Below, piece by piece: positions 1 through 8,616 of a DNA stretch of 64,000 bases (positions are counted from its first letter, which is position 1; every line of letters starts with the position of its first letter). Below the pieces are notes generated by a model. That model did no database searches, was not told the DNA's origin, and saw only the letters and a program-made list of their open reading frames with translations. The translations under genes and the position numbers were made by a program. The DNA comes from Mucilaginibacter_A sp964236465 (GTDB lineage: Bacteria > Bacteroidota > Bacteroidia > Sphingobacteriales > Sphingobacteriaceae). The stretch is from contig CAXSBZ010000005.1 in assembly GCA_964236465.1 (NCBI GenBank), forward strand, positions 1-64,000, given 5' to 3'.

Positions 1-42
1 AAATTGGATGCTTTTCGGGGAACGCCTCCGACAGAAGGCTAA
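1..42 (+). CDS. 3' end of a Gfo/Idh/MocA-family oxidoreductase (partial)
   Basis: Only the last 13 codons and the TAA stop (40-42) are inside the window; they read KLDAFRGTPPTEG. The same tail recurs at 2573-2665 with 17 more upstream codons (IYESARTNKPVQLERIE), which resembles the C-terminus of NAD(P)-dependent Gfo/Idh/MocA sugar dehydrogenases. The family call rests on this short tail and is an inference. The gene is read rightwards and ends 12 bases before a motif hairpin. Confidence 0.5.
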   Translation, partial: KLDAFRGTPPTEG

Positions 43-54
43 AAAAACAGGTGG

Positions 55-104
55 TAAAAGAAGCATGGCCGGGGAAAGTTTTTCCTGGCCATGCTGTTTT
101 TATC
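55..104. repeat. Motif hairpin after the oxidoreductase (likely terminator)
   Basis: TAAAAGAAGCAT (55-66) faces ATGCTGTTTTTATC (91-104). The central CATGGCC/GGCCATG arms pair perfectly. The outer arms are the two variants of the window-wide 12-mer (GA core against AC core) and mismatch at the core. Position just after a stop and the T-rich right arm fit a rho-independent terminator. An identical copy lies at 2678-2727. Confidence 0.75.
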
Positions 105-298
105 GGTATAAAATCTGTGTTGCTAAATTTTAATTTACTGTTTGGATTTATAATCCCAACTTTTGAGTTTTGAATTTTCAATCCGTTTCTGTGTATTTAA
201 AAATTGGTTTTAAATACAAAATCAGCAATGATGGCATTTATTTCATGACAGTTACTGTTGTTAATTGGATTGATGTTTTTATCCGAAAAGCGTAGATA

Positions 299-376
299 AA
301 ACCAAGAAGGTTTTAAAAACCTTCTTGGTTTACTAACTGACCTATAAGGTTTTGGAAACCTTATAGGTCAGTTAGT
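299..376. repeat. Two adjacent perfect palindromes
   Basis: The first palindrome (299-330) has arms AAACCAAGAAGGTTTT. The second (332-376) has arms ACTAACTGACCTATAAGGTT. The GACCTATAAGGTTTT core of the second recurs in the palindrome at 8466-8514. They lie downstream of the minus-strand lipoprotein gene ending at 415 and could terminate it. Otherwise bases 115-414 show nothing I can assign. Confidence 0.7.
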
Positions 377-414
377 GAATAATACGAGTAGTAGTTTTTT
401 CATATATAAATTTT

Positions 415-945
415 TTAATTTTTCATATCAAACCTACCCTCGCTGACGGTGATCACGTCGTTCGGGTCAGCTTTATTTACTGCCGTGAAAGAGAAAGTGC
501 CGGAGGTGATCTTCTGGGCAAGATCGATAAAGGTAAAGTCGACGCCTCCGCTTTTAATCTCATAATAAGTATAATTCCCGTTATGATAAGTTATTCCGCC
601 GTAGCTTATGTTAAATTGTCCTTCGGTCACATTTGGGTTAACCGTCATCGTAATACTATATAGTGCAGATATTGCTGAATTATCCTTATACATATCGGCT
701 CCACAGAAAAACAAGTAATTCCCTGGTGTGCCCGACAGTCCGCCGGTAAGGTCTGGGTAAAAGTGGCCAGAGCCAGAAGCGTAGATTTTACCGTTGATTT
801 TACAGGAAAACGTCTGGGCACCGGTATGAGTTGGCTTGGTCAACTTTTCTTTATTACAGGAAATAAGTAATGTTAAAATGATTAAAAATAAAGAAAACGT
901 TTTAAGCGGTTTCTTAAACAGGTAAGGCAGTGTTTTAATAAGCAT
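415..945 (-). CDS. DUF6252-type lipoprotein (copy 1)
   Basis: A 176-residue predicted lipoprotein: basic N-terminus, hydrophobic stretch at about 14-29 and a lipobox ending at Cys30 (LLISC). The mature part is a small beta-rich domain ending in GTFSFTAVN...VSEGRFDMKN, which I recognise as the end of DUF6252 proteins, whose function is unknown. It is probably anchored in the outer membrane or periplasm. A paralogue with the same signal peptide is at 1649-2257. The DNA for the signal peptide and about 310 bases upstream is shared by both (899-1256 and 2211-2571), so signal and leader were duplicated together. Family call moderate; lipoprotein call good. Confidence 0.7.
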   Translation of the reverse strand: MLIKTLPYLFKKPLKTFSLFLIILTLLISCNKEKLTKPTHTGAQTFSCKINGKIYASGSGHFYPDLTGGLSGTPGNYLFFCGADMYKDNSAISALYSITMTVNPNVTEGQFNISYGGITYHNGNYTYYEIKSGGVDFTFIDLAQKITSGTFSFTAVNKADPNDVITVSEGRFDMKN

Positions 946-1256
946 TTTTATAAAACTATGAGCAACAACAAAAAGAAAATACGTTTTTATACGGTAGAAG
1001 CAGTAGAAGCATCCGGTTAAAAAGCAATTAACCTGGAGCTTTATGAGGTAACAAATTGGTTGAATAAACCTACAAGTTTAATTTATATAAGGCAAATTTA
1101 TTTAGGTTATAAAATTGTTAAGTAGGCTGTTGTGCTTGCAAGTTTTGATGTGCTAAAAGAAGCATGCAAGTCTCATTGTTTAGATTGAAAATTAGAGTTT
1201 ACTTGGATTGAAAATCCAAAGTTCAAAGGATAGGATTACAAATCCCGACCAGCGGG
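899..1256. repeat. Duplicated leader block, copy 1
   Basis: About 358 bases align with 2211-2571. The block covers the signal-peptide codons of the lipoprotein gene, its upstream region, one motif copy (1154-1165) and a short repeat ending in CGACCAGCGGG. Both copies end at exactly that CGACCAGCGGG, after which the sequences are unrelated: a truncated gene here, the oxidoreductase tail in copy 2. The motif copy is TAAAAGAAGCAT here and TAAAAGAAGTAT in copy 2. Confidence 0.75.
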
Positions 1257-1627
1257 GTTAAACCCTCACTACGCTGCTGGTACCAAAGGCTATCGGCAAC
1301 TACGGGGTTGAGCCATGTACCTGCATTACTATGGATTCGGGAAGTAAAAAGCGTTTGATAAATATCAAAAAAGTCACCGTAATCTACGTAGTTACTGTCA
1401 TTTACCGAACCACTGTATCGTTCTAAATCGGTAAATTCCATAGCGAAATCCCGCAATAGGCCGTAAGGCACACGGTTCTTTTCCAGCGGGGCAAAAATAT
1501 AGTTCATCCGCTGATAATAGCTGCTGTCTATTTGTGCAGTGGCAGGAATATTTTGAGCCGTTAAACAAACAGAAGAAAAATTTAAAAGCAATAATAATAC
1601 TGCTTTTAGCAAGTAGTTTTTTTTCAT
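1223..1627 (-). pseudogene. Truncated secreted protein with a repeat-derived C-terminus
   Basis: The 134-residue frame begins with a good signal peptide (MKKNYLLKAVLLLLLNFSSV, cleavage near AQN) and continues as a soluble sequence of a type common at the start of longer secreted Bacteroidetes proteins. The last residues, LVGICNPIL, are encoded by the dispersed repeat containing GGATTACAAATCCCGACC, not by gene sequence. I therefore read it as the 5' remnant of a longer gene cut by rearrangement at the end of the duplicated block (1256). It starts 22 bases downstream of the copy 2 lipoprotein gene, also on the minus strand. I do not recognise a function. Confidence 0.6.
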
Positions 1628-1648
1628 AACCTTTAATTTAGTATATGT

Positions 1649-2257
1649 TTATTTTACAAAATGTACATCAAAACGCCCTTCCCGTACTTCCACTTTCTCC
1701 CCTTTATCATTTACCGCATCAAACCAAAAAGTGCCGGACACAATCTGATTAGCATCGTCGAACTTAGATATATATAACTCTCCTTGATAAGTTCCTTTAG
1801 TTGAAAAATTATTAATTTCAATTCCTATAAAAATTCCATAAGTTCCATATATCCCGCTTTTATCTAAACTATTTTTAAGAACATATTTTTCACCTTGGTG
1901 AATTGGAAAATTATTCGAACTTATGCTCACACCCTCTGTTCCTTTATCTCCACCATTTTTTTTTGAAGCAGATACATTGAAATAATAACCCTGGGCTGTA
2001 GGGCTATTTAAGTATTGGTAATAACTGCTTAGCTGTGGCCCGCCAAGGTTAATACCTTTAGGCAAAAAAACTTCCCCGTTTACTAAGCAGCCAAAAGTTT
2101 CTTTTCCTTCGTGGGTGGCAGGCGGCAACTGGTCAACCGGGTTTTGATTATCCTTTTTGCATTTCATGTTGGTGAAAAGCAAAAAGCACAGTAAAGAAAA
2201 TAGGGAAAGGGTTTTAAGCGGTTTTATAAACAGGTAAGGCAGTGTTTTCATAAGCAT
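1649..2257 (-). CDS. DUF6252-type lipoprotein (copy 2)
   Basis: A 202-residue paralogue of the protein at 415-945. The signal peptides are nearly identical (MLMKTLPYLFIKPLKTLSLF) and the lipobox Cys is at 33 (TNMKC). The mature part has diverged strongly but keeps the family ending SGTFWFDAVN...VREGRFDV. It is slightly longer, with a Pro/Gln-rich linker after the Cys. Function unknown. Strong conservation of leader and signal against divergence of the mature part suggests either selection on export and expression or gene conversion limited to the 5' end. Confidence 0.7.
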   Translation of the reverse strand: MLMKTLPYLFIKPLKTLSLFSLLCFLLFTNMKCKKDNQNPVDQLPPATHEGKETFGCLVNGEVFLPKGINLGGPQLSSYYQYLNSPTAQGYYFNVSASKKNGGDKGTEGVSISSNNFPIHQGEKYVLKNSLDKSGIYGTYGIFIGIEINNFSTKGTYQGELYISKFDDANQIVSGTFWFDAVNDKGEKVEVREGRFDVHFVK

Positions 2258-2571
2258 TTTTATAAAACAATGAGCAACAACAAAAAGAAAAAACGTTTTT
2301 ATACGGTAGAAGCAGTACGAGTATTCGGTCGTGTTAAGAATTAGCCGAAAGCTTTATTAGGTAACAAATTGGATAAAATAAACCTACAAGTTTAATATGG
2401 AGAAAGCAAATTTATTTTAAGTTATGAAAATGTTAAATATGCTGTTTTACTTGCAAGTTTTGATGTGCTAAAAGAAGTATGCAAGTCTCATTGTTTAGAT
2501 TGAAAATTAGAGTTTACTTGGATTGAAAATCCAAAGTTCAAAGGACGGGATTACAAATCCCGACCAGCGGG
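2211..2571. repeat. Duplicated leader block, copy 2
   Basis: Second copy of the block at 899-1256, with scattered substitutions and a motif copy at 2469-2480 (TAAAAGAAGTAT). It ends at CGACCAGCGGG (2571) and joins directly to the internal codons of the oxidoreductase remnant at 2573. This marks a recombination junction. Confidence 0.75.
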
Positions 2572-2572
2572 C

Positions 2573-2665
2573 ATTTATGAATCGGCCAGAACCAACAAAC
2601 CGGTGCAATTAGAGCGGATCGAGAAATTGGATGCTTTTCGGGGAACGCCTCCGACAGAAGGCTAA
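2573..2665 (+). pseudogene. Duplicated 3' fragment of the Gfo/Idh/MocA oxidoreductase
   Basis: Thirty codons plus TAA, starting without a start codon at the junction with the leader block. The last 42 bases are identical to 1-42, and identity continues through the hairpin to 2737 (matching 114). The fragment is a direct repeat bounding the accessory segment 115-2623. It is too short to encode a working protein. Confidence 0.8.
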
Positions 2666-2737
2666 AAAAACAGGTGGTAAAAGAAGCATGGCCGGGGAAA
2701 GTTTTTCCTGGCCATGCTGTTTTTATCGGTATAAAAT
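2624..2737. repeat. Exact direct repeat of bases 1-114
   Basis: All 114 bases match the start of the window at an offset of 2623. It includes the end of the oxidoreductase gene and the motif hairpin (2678-2689 with 2714-2727). The repeat probably extends left beyond the window. The rest of the gap before 2919 holds only short fragments of the GGGATTACAAATTCCGACCAGG-type dispersed repeat (about 2783-2830). Confidence 0.9.
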
Positions 2738-2907
2738 TTAAACTTCTTAAAAAAGAATTAAAAAATCCTTAGCCCGTAGAACGGGATTACAAATTCCGAC
2801 CAGGAGCCTAAAAGTAAATCCCGACAAGTAGGTTTTGAACGAAAAAATAATTGGAGGCGTAAAAACCAAAATGTTCTATTAGCTTTATCCATCCTGACGT
2901 TAAAACA

Positions 2908-2919
2908 ATACTTCTTTTA
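2908..2919 (-). repeat. Motif copy overlapping the marC start codon
   Basis: ATACTTCTTTTA (complement TAAAAGAAGTAT) ends on the A of the ATG at 2919, so the ribosome-binding region of marC consists of the dispersed motif. Confidence 0.7.
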
Positions 2920-3593
2920 TGGACCAATTTTACCACTCCTTTATCAACCTTGTTTTTATCGGTATCATTGCGCTGTTCCCGGTTATCAACCCGATTGGTT
3001 CAGCGTTTATCGTCAGCCCGTATTTTCTCAACCTCAATAAAAAAGACAAGCGCAAAGCGGTACAAAAAGTAAGTTTGTATGCTTTTTTGATTTGCGTAGT
3101 TTCGTTGTTTGCCGGGCAATGGATTTTAAAGCTTTTTGGCCTTTCCATACCCATTATACAACTTGCGGGCGGCATTATGATCTGCAAAATTGGCTGGGGA
3201 TTTTTATCTTCCGACAAAACAACACAAGTGCAGCCAAATGGTGCGGCATCAAACAGTACCGACACCGGATATGGGCATGTGGCCGGCAAGCTTTTTTACC
3301 CAATAGCTTTCCCGATCACCACCGGTCCGGGTACCATTTCGGTACTTTTTACCTTGAGCGCGCACAGTGCGGCCGACAATATGGACGGTTATCTCATCAA
3401 TACCTCGGCTTTGCTGGTTTCGGTATTGGTGATGTGTACGCTGGTTTACATTTTCTACTTCAACACCAAAACGCTGATTGATTTTCTCGGTGAAAACGGC
3501 GAAAATATTGTAAACCGTATCTCTGCTTTTTTAATATTTTGTGTAGGCCTGCAAATTGCGTTTACCGGCTTAAAAGTGCTTTTTAAATTCTGA
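2919..3593 (+). CDS. MarC-family integral membrane protein
   Basis: A 224-residue inner-membrane protein with about six hydrophobic segments (around 8-30, 47-68, 74-97, 125-147, 155-180 and 198-220). It carries the MarC (UPF0056) features: ALFPVINPIGSAFIVSPYF near the N-terminus, LAGGIMICKIGWGFL in the middle and PITTGPGTISVLFTL in the second half. Length is normal for the family. The E. coli members are misnamed multiple-antibiotic-resistance proteins and their transport role is unproven. It stands alone, followed by a perfect motif hairpin. Confidence 0.9.
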   Translation: MDQFYHSFINLVFIGIIALFPVINPIGSAFIVSPYFLNLNKKDKRKAVQKVSLYAFLICVVSLFAGQWILKLFGLSIPIIQLAGGIMICKIGWGFLSSDKTTQVQPNGAASNSTDTGYGHVAGKLFYPIAFPITTGPGTISVLFTLSAHSAADNMDGYLINTSALLVSVLVMCTLVYIFYFNTKTLIDFLGENGENIVNRISAFLIFCVGLQIAFTGLKVLFKF

Positions 3594-3629
3594 GACCGAA
3601 GTTTGATTTCCGTTTAAAAGTTTTTTACT

Positions 3630-3679
3630 GATAAAAACAGCATGGCCGGAAATCAATTCCCGGCCATGCTGTTTTTATC
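3630..3679. repeat. Perfect motif hairpin after marC (likely terminator)
   Basis: GATAAAAACAGCATGGCCGG (3630-3649) and its exact complement (3660-3679) enclose a 10-base loop. Both arms carry the AC-core motif. It lies between the convergent marC and susD genes and ends in a T-rich arm on both strands, so it could act as a bidirectional terminator. Confidence 0.85.
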
Positions 3680-3709
3680 GGCATAAATTTGTTGCCAACT
3701 TTTACCTGC

Positions 3710-3721
3710 TAAAAGAAGTAT
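3710..3721 (+). repeat. Solitary motif copy next to the susD stop
   Basis: TAAAAGAAGTAT lies 5 bases outside the end of the minus-strand susD gene (3727). No inverted partner is close enough for a tight hairpin apart from the one at 3630-3679. Confidence 0.7.
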
Positions 3722-3726
3722 CTAAA

Positions 3727-5133
3727 TCAATAGCCTGCATTTTGTTTTAAACTTGGGTTGGCAATAATTTCGCGCTGCGGAATAGGAAAAACTAATTTAG
3801 GCGAATTCCAGGCAAGCGCACCTACCGTTTGCATCGTCCGCTTGGCATCATGCAAAAAGAAACCGCCTTCAAAAGCCAGTTCGTGTCGGCGTTCGGTTAA
3901 TACGTTGGCAATTGTGGCAACACCAAGCGGCGATAAACCGGCGCGGTCCCTGATCCGGTTAACATCATTTAAAGGCGTATTGCCAATGGCGGAAGTTGCA
4001 CCAATCCGTAAGTTTGCTTCGGCACGGTTTAAATACATTTCGGCCAAACGTACTATTTTAACATTACCAAATTGGTTTTGAAATTTGGAGGAATAGATAG
4101 ATATGTTAGGAGCTATTCCTTCATTATAAAAGAAAGCACCGCGTGCATCACCAGGTTCAAACTCGGCAGGGAAAGAAGGTAAAATAGCGGCATCGCCACG
4201 GCCACCATAAGATGGGCCGCCGTAAAATTCATTTAAACTGTTTACACCTTGTTGTGTGGTTACCTGGACAGCAAAAATATCTTCTGGTGTATTGTCTTGA
4301 TGCACCGGGCCTGGAAAAGGAAACTCTGCCGCATAAGTGCTTACCAAACCGTAAACGCCGGCACCAAGTACCGTATTTGCTTCGGCAGCCGCATTTGGAT
4401 AATCTAACTTTTGCATGTAAACGCGCGACAATAAAGCAGATGCTGCATATTTATTGGCATAAAAAGCGTTGGCTGCAGGGAGTTTGGTTTTAGCAGTATT
4501 TAAATCTGACAAAACCTGGGCATAAACTTGTGCAACTGTTGCCCGCGGCACATTTGATGTTGCATCTATTTGGATAGTTGGCGTTAAAACAATGGGCACG
4601 CCGAGGTTGGTATTTGGGTCGCCATCGTTCCAGGCACGGCCGTAAAGCCTCACCAAATCAAAATAATTCATGCCACGTAAAAACTTTGCTTCGCCTTCTA
4701 TCCGGTCGCGGTCGGCAGGGACTGTAACTTTGTCTAAAGCCGAAATTACATAATTTAACTGGTTGATATTTTGATAAGCTGTTAACCAAAGATTAGCCAC
4801 GAAAGAATTGTTTACGGTGATGGATTGGTTGGTCATCTCTGTTAATTGCTGATAAGTTCCAGTCCAATCAATAATTCCCTGCCCCGATGTTCCTAAAAGA
4901 TCAGGCATTAAAAATACTAACCCACCGTACAAATGTTCTACTCGGTTTATATCATACACTGCCAAATTACTATAAGCGCCTATCAAGGTAATCTGTACAT
5001 CTTTTGCCGTTAACAAAGCCTGGTTGGTATCTATACTTTGCGTAGGATTTAAATCCAATTGCTTATTGCAGGCCGATAAAAGAAGCATCAGGCCGGCACA
5101 TGCTATATTTTTTATATTAAATTTTTTCATCAT
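3727..5133 (-). CDS. SusD/RagB-family nutrient-binding lipoprotein
   Basis: A 468-residue outer-membrane lipoprotein, lipobox Cys22 (LMLLLSAC), with the helical TPR-like N-terminal half (RIEGEAKFLRGMNYFDLVRLYG) and the usual C-terminal region (LNRAEANLRIG, NRIRDRAGL, ERRHELAFEGGFFLHDAKR, FPIPQREIIANPSLKQNAGY). It caps the SusC channel and captures ligand at the surface. It follows susC with a 16-base gap and is surely co-transcribed. No glycoside hydrolase or regulator is adjacent, so the substrate cannot be inferred. Its signal peptide codons contain a motif copy (5077-5088) read as MLLL. The start at 5133 gives a proper signal peptide; the second Met is also possible. Confidence 0.92.
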   Translation of the reverse strand: MMKKFNIKNIACAGLMLLLSACNKQLDLNPTQSIDTNQALLTAKDVQITLIGAYSNLAVYDINRVEHLYGGLVFLMPDLLGTSGQGIIDWTGTYQQLTEMTNQSITVNNSFVANLWLTAYQNINQLNYVISALDKVTVPADRDRIEGEAKFLRGMNYFDLVRLYGRAWNDGDPNTNLGVPIVLTPTIQIDATSNVPRATVAQVYAQVLSDLNTAKTKLPAANAFYANKYAASALLSRVYMQKLDYPNAAAEANTVLGAGVYGLVSTYAAEFPFPGPVHQDNTPEDIFAVQVTTQQGVNSLNEFYGGPSYGGRGDAAILPSFPAEFEPGDARGAFFYNEGIAPNISIYSSKFQNQFGNVKIVRLAEMYLNRAEANLRIGATSAIGNTPLNDVNRIRDRAGLSPLGVATIANVLTERRHELAFEGGFFLHDAKRTMQTVGALAWNSPKLVFPIPQREIIANPSLKQNAGY

Positions 5134-5149
5134 TTTAATTTTTTAGGGA

Positions 5150-8100
5150 TTACAAGCCAATGTTTAAGCCGAAAGTAATGGTCCGGGGTTGTGGTGCCGA
5201 ATAAAAATCAACACCCAAATTAATATTTGAAGCCTGATAATCAGCATTCACCTCCGGGTCCCAGCCTTTGTATTTGGTAACCAAAAACAAATTGTAAGCA
5301 TTTACAAAAACCCTTGCTTTGCTTACCCCGACTTTACTTAACACACTTTTTGGTATGGTGTAACCCAAAGAAACCACTTTGCAGCGCAGGTATGAGCCAC
5401 TGGACAAATAGCGGCTGGACGCTGCCACGCCGTTTCCAGCAAACAAACGTGGTTCTGGCACATTGGTTATATCGCCCGGCTTATCCCAGTAATTCATCTG
5501 GTCGGTAGTTTGGTTATCATACCCGTTGCCGGCATTGGCACTCATGTACTGGCCACCAGCGTTATAAACTTTGTTGCCATAAACCCCTTGAAAAGTTACC
5601 GAAAGATCGAAGCCTTGGAAAGCAAAATTGTTGGTAAATCCATAATTGATCTTTGGTGTCGGATTGCCCAAGATTACGTTTTGTGCCGCGTTATAATCAT
5701 TGGTGGTAGTGCGGTTTCGGGTTCCGTCAGCGTTGGTTGTATTCAGGTAATAAATGGCATCACCGTTTGCCGGGTCAACACCAGCATATTCCCGGCCATA
5801 AAAAACGCCGACCGGTTGGCCTTCAATTACGCGGTTCAGGTCATTTGTTCCCAAGATTTGACCGCCCACATTGGTAACTACATTTTTATTGTAAGCAATA
5901 TTTGCAGAAGTTGACCACCTAAACTTGCCCACTAAATTTTGTGTAGTTAAAGCAAACTCTAAACCCTGATTGTACAAATTGCCTGAGTTTTGAAACTGCG
6001 TGGAAAAGCCTGAAGTCCCGGGGATATTTACGTTGAGCAATAAGTCTTTGGTGTTTTTGCGATAATAATCAAAAGCACCGGTTACGCGGTTGTTGAAAAA
6101 CCCAAAATCCAAACCTGCATCAAACTGTGCCGTTTGTTCCCACTTTAAATTTGGGTTGGCCAATTGCGAAACACGCTGGCCGGCCGCACCATTATAACTT
6201 GCATCACCCGTAAACAAACCACGTGCAGCAAAATTAGGGATTTCGGCATTACCGGTTAGCCCATAGCTGACCCGCAATTTTAATGAACTTAATGGTGTGA
6301 AGTTTTTTAGAAAATCTTCTTCCGTTACTACCCATCCAACAGAACCGGCAGGAAATATACCATAACGTTGAGAAGCGCCAAAACGGGAAGAACCATCATC
6401 CCGAACACTGGCTGAAACCAAATATTTGTTTTTAAAGGCATAATTTCCCCTCAAAAAATAGCCGACAAAGCTATAATTGGTGCTACCGGAAGTACCGGTT
6501 GTTGTTGCTGCGGAAGATATAGTTTTGTAAGCATCGGAAGGGAACTGCGTGCCGGTGGCAAGATTATAGTTTGTTTGCCCTAACTGATAGTTCATCCCGG
6601 CCGTAAAATCTACGGTATGATTTTGGGCAAAAGTATTTTTATAGGTAAAATAATTGTTGGTGTTATAATTTAAAACTTGTGTATAACCATTAGAACCCGA
6701 ACCGTTTGCAGTTTGGGTATTTCTAAAGGTCAAACTGTTGTAATAACTATCTTCGTTCTGATTCAATTGATCAATACCAAATTCTGTACGGAAAGAAAAA
6801 CCTTTTGCAATTTTCAGATCACCATAAACATTGCCCAAAGTGCGGTAAACATTGGTATTAAAGTAAGCATTGCCCACACTAAGCAAAGGGTTATAGTAAA
6901 CCGGATAAGTACTGGCCAATATACCACCTAAACCCGAAGTGCTGGAAACACCGTTTGGCAAAGTTCCGCTTTCTAAGCCTGAACGCGGATCAATTCTGGG
7001 CGTAATGGGCGACAGGGCTACAATTTGCAAAGGGGTAGAAAAAGCATCATCGTTGGATACACGGTTGTTGATCGTCCTTGCAAAACTCAGGTTCATGCCA
7101 ACCGTAAAATTGCTGTACATTTTACTTTCGATGTTGACCCTGCCAGAATATCTTTTAAAACTGTTGCCCACTAAAATACCTTTTTGGTCTAAGTATTGGC
7201 CGCCAATGTAATAAGTTGTTTTATCTGTTCCGCCGGACAAGCTTAAATCGTATTGCGATTGCGGCGCTTTCTGAAAAGCCAGCTTTTCCCAATCAGTATT
7301 GACATCGCCGGTTTGCCAACTGGTGCTTCCGGCAGCATAACGGGTTAAACGCCTTTCAACAGAAGCTTTGTAGTAAGCTTGAGCAGCTTGTAAGGTTAAA
7401 AAAGTTGGATTATTAGGATCTTGGTGTGCAAAATCATAATTTGCTGCTCCAACTCCTGCCCGTTCTTCTATTTGTACATATTGCGCGGCATTCAAAAAAT
7501 CCCGGTGCCGGGAAGGTTGGCTATTCCCAAACTGTGCATTAAAATTGATGATTGACGTACCTGCCCTGCCTTTTTTGGTGGTGATTAAAATTACACCGTT
7601 GGAAGCGCGCGCACCATAAATAGCCGAAGCAGAAGCATCTTTTAATACATCAATAGATTCGATATCGTCGAAATTTATATCAGCGATGGGGTTGGTGCCT
7701 GCCGAAGTACCCGATTGGCTGTCAGAAGTGATCGGAACACCATCAACAACATAAAGCGGCTGGTTGCTGGCCGATAAAGAAGAAGTTCCGCGGACCCTGA
7801 TTTGCATACCCTGGCCAAGCTTTCCGTTATTAGACTGGACAGCAACACCTGCAATTTTGCCTTGAATGGCTTGTTCTACCGTGGTAACCGGCGTTTCCTG
7901 GATGTCTTTTGCCGTAACGCCTGCTATTGAACCGGTTACCGATTGCCGCGTTTGTGTACCATAACCAACTACTACCACTTCGGATAATTGCCGAGCATTT
8001 TCGCGGATGGCAGCATTAACAACTGTGCCAGTAATAGGGGCTTGCAATGTGCCAAAACCGATGTAATTGATAATTAAAGTTTTGGCATTGGCAGGTACAG

Positions 8101-8287
8101 CTAAAGAGTAGCGGCCGTTTGCGTCTGTCTGTGTCCCGATTCCTGGAACTTCTTTCACCGTTATGCTTACTCCGGGCAGGGTTGAGCCGCCTTTTGCATC
8201 GGTTACAACTCCAGAAATGGTTTTATTCTGTGCAAAAACCGTAAGTGATAAAGTAAAAGCCAACAGAAGAAGTAAAAATTTTTTCAT
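5150..8287 (-). CDS. SusC/RagA-family TonB-linked outer-membrane transporter
   Basis: A 1045-residue protein with signal peptide (1-19, ending VFAQ), a carboxypeptidase-like domain (about 23-95, ISGVVTDAKGG...LPGVSITVK), the SusC signature LSEVVVVGYGTQTRQSVTGS, the plug domain (to about 230, with DVLKDASASAIYGARASNGV) and a long beta-barrel ending in PRTITFGLNIGL. It imports a SusD-captured ligand using TonB energy. It is first in an operon with the susD gene. No anti-sigma/ECF pair or hybrid sensor is beside it, so regulation is not visible. No motif copy occurs in this gene. Confidence 0.95.
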   Translation of the reverse strand: MKKFLLLLLAFTLSLTVFAQNKTISGVVTDAKGGSTLPGVSITVKEVPGIGTQTDANGRYSLAVPANAKTLIINYIGFGTLQAPITGTVVNAAIRENARQLSEVVVVGYGTQTRQSVTGSIAGVTAKDIQETPVTTVEQAIQGKIAGVAVQSNNGKLGQGMQIRVRGTSSLSASNQPLYVVDGVPITSDSQSGTSAGTNPIADINFDDIESIDVLKDASASAIYGARASNGVILITTKKGRAGTSIINFNAQFGNSQPSRHRDFLNAAQYVQIEERAGVGAANYDFAHQDPNNPTFLTLQAAQAYYKASVERRLTRYAAGSTSWQTGDVNTDWEKLAFQKAPQSQYDLSLSGGTDKTTYYIGGQYLDQKGILVGNSFKRYSGRVNIESKMYSNFTVGMNLSFARTINNRVSNDDAFSTPLQIVALSPITPRIDPRSGLESGTLPNGVSSTSGLGGILASTYPVYYNPLLSVGNAYFNTNVYRTLGNVYGDLKIAKGFSFRTEFGIDQLNQNEDSYYNSLTFRNTQTANGSGSNGYTQVLNYNTNNYFTYKNTFAQNHTVDFTAGMNYQLGQTNYNLATGTQFPSDAYKTISSAATTTGTSGSTNYSFVGYFLRGNYAFKNKYLVSASVRDDGSSRFGASQRYGIFPAGSVGWVVTEEDFLKNFTPLSSLKLRVSYGLTGNAEIPNFAARGLFTGDASYNGAAGQRVSQLANPNLKWEQTAQFDAGLDFGFFNNRVTGAFDYYRKNTKDLLLNVNIPGTSGFSTQFQNSGNLYNQGLEFALTTQNLVGKFRWSTSANIAYNKNVVTNVGGQILGTNDLNRVIEGQPVGVFYGREYAGVDPANGDAIYYLNTTNADGTRNRTTTNDYNAAQNVILGNPTPKINYGFTNNFAFQGFDLSVTFQGVYGNKVYNAGGQYMSANAGNGYDNQTTDQMNYWDKPGDITNVPEPRLFAGNGVAASSRYLSSGSYLRCKVVSLGYTIPKSVLSKVGVSKARVFVNAYNLFLVTKYKGWDPEVNADYQASNINLGVDFYSAPQPRTITFGLNIGL

Positions 8288-8416
8288 ACTTTATTTTTAA
8301 AGTCAAACATTTGTTTGTTTAATTAAAATAAAGTTACAAGAAAATTAAAAAGATCAAAACTACTTTAACAAATTGTTAAAAAAATTATTAAGATTGATAG
8401 AATCGTAAATTTAGTT

Positions 8417-8589
8417 GATAAAAACAGCATCATTAAGTATTATTTATTTTACAATGCTTCCGCAATTACAATCAGACCTATAAGGTTTTAAAAACCTTGT
8501 AGGTCTGATTGTAATTTATTAGGTCTGCTATTAAATGTTTTTATCGGTATAAATTTATGCTGATGATTTTTAGTCGATAAAAGAAGTAT
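8417..8589. repeat. Intergenic repeats between topoisomerase IB and susC
   Basis: Within the 329-base gap 8288-8616 lie a motif copy with AC core (8417-8430), a 49-base palindrome (8466-8514) and a motif copy with GA core (8576-8589). The palindrome's inner arm GACCTATAAGGTTTT matches the one at 332-376. A motif relic ATGTTTTTATCGG is at 8535-8547. The gap separates two minus-strand genes, so it can hold the topoisomerase terminator and the susC promoter; I could not fix the latter. Confidence 0.7.
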
Positions 8590-8616
8590 CAGCTTAAAAC
8601 AAAAAACTACTGATTC

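Noticed and set aside
1223..1627. Complete small secreted protein
   Set aside because: The C-terminal residues VGICNPIL come from a dispersed repeat and the frame ends at a duplication junction, so it is treated as truncated.
55..2740. Integron cassette array (hairpins as attC sites)
   Set aside because: No GTTRRRY-type core sites, no integrase, and genes in the block are on the opposite strand to the flanking gene.
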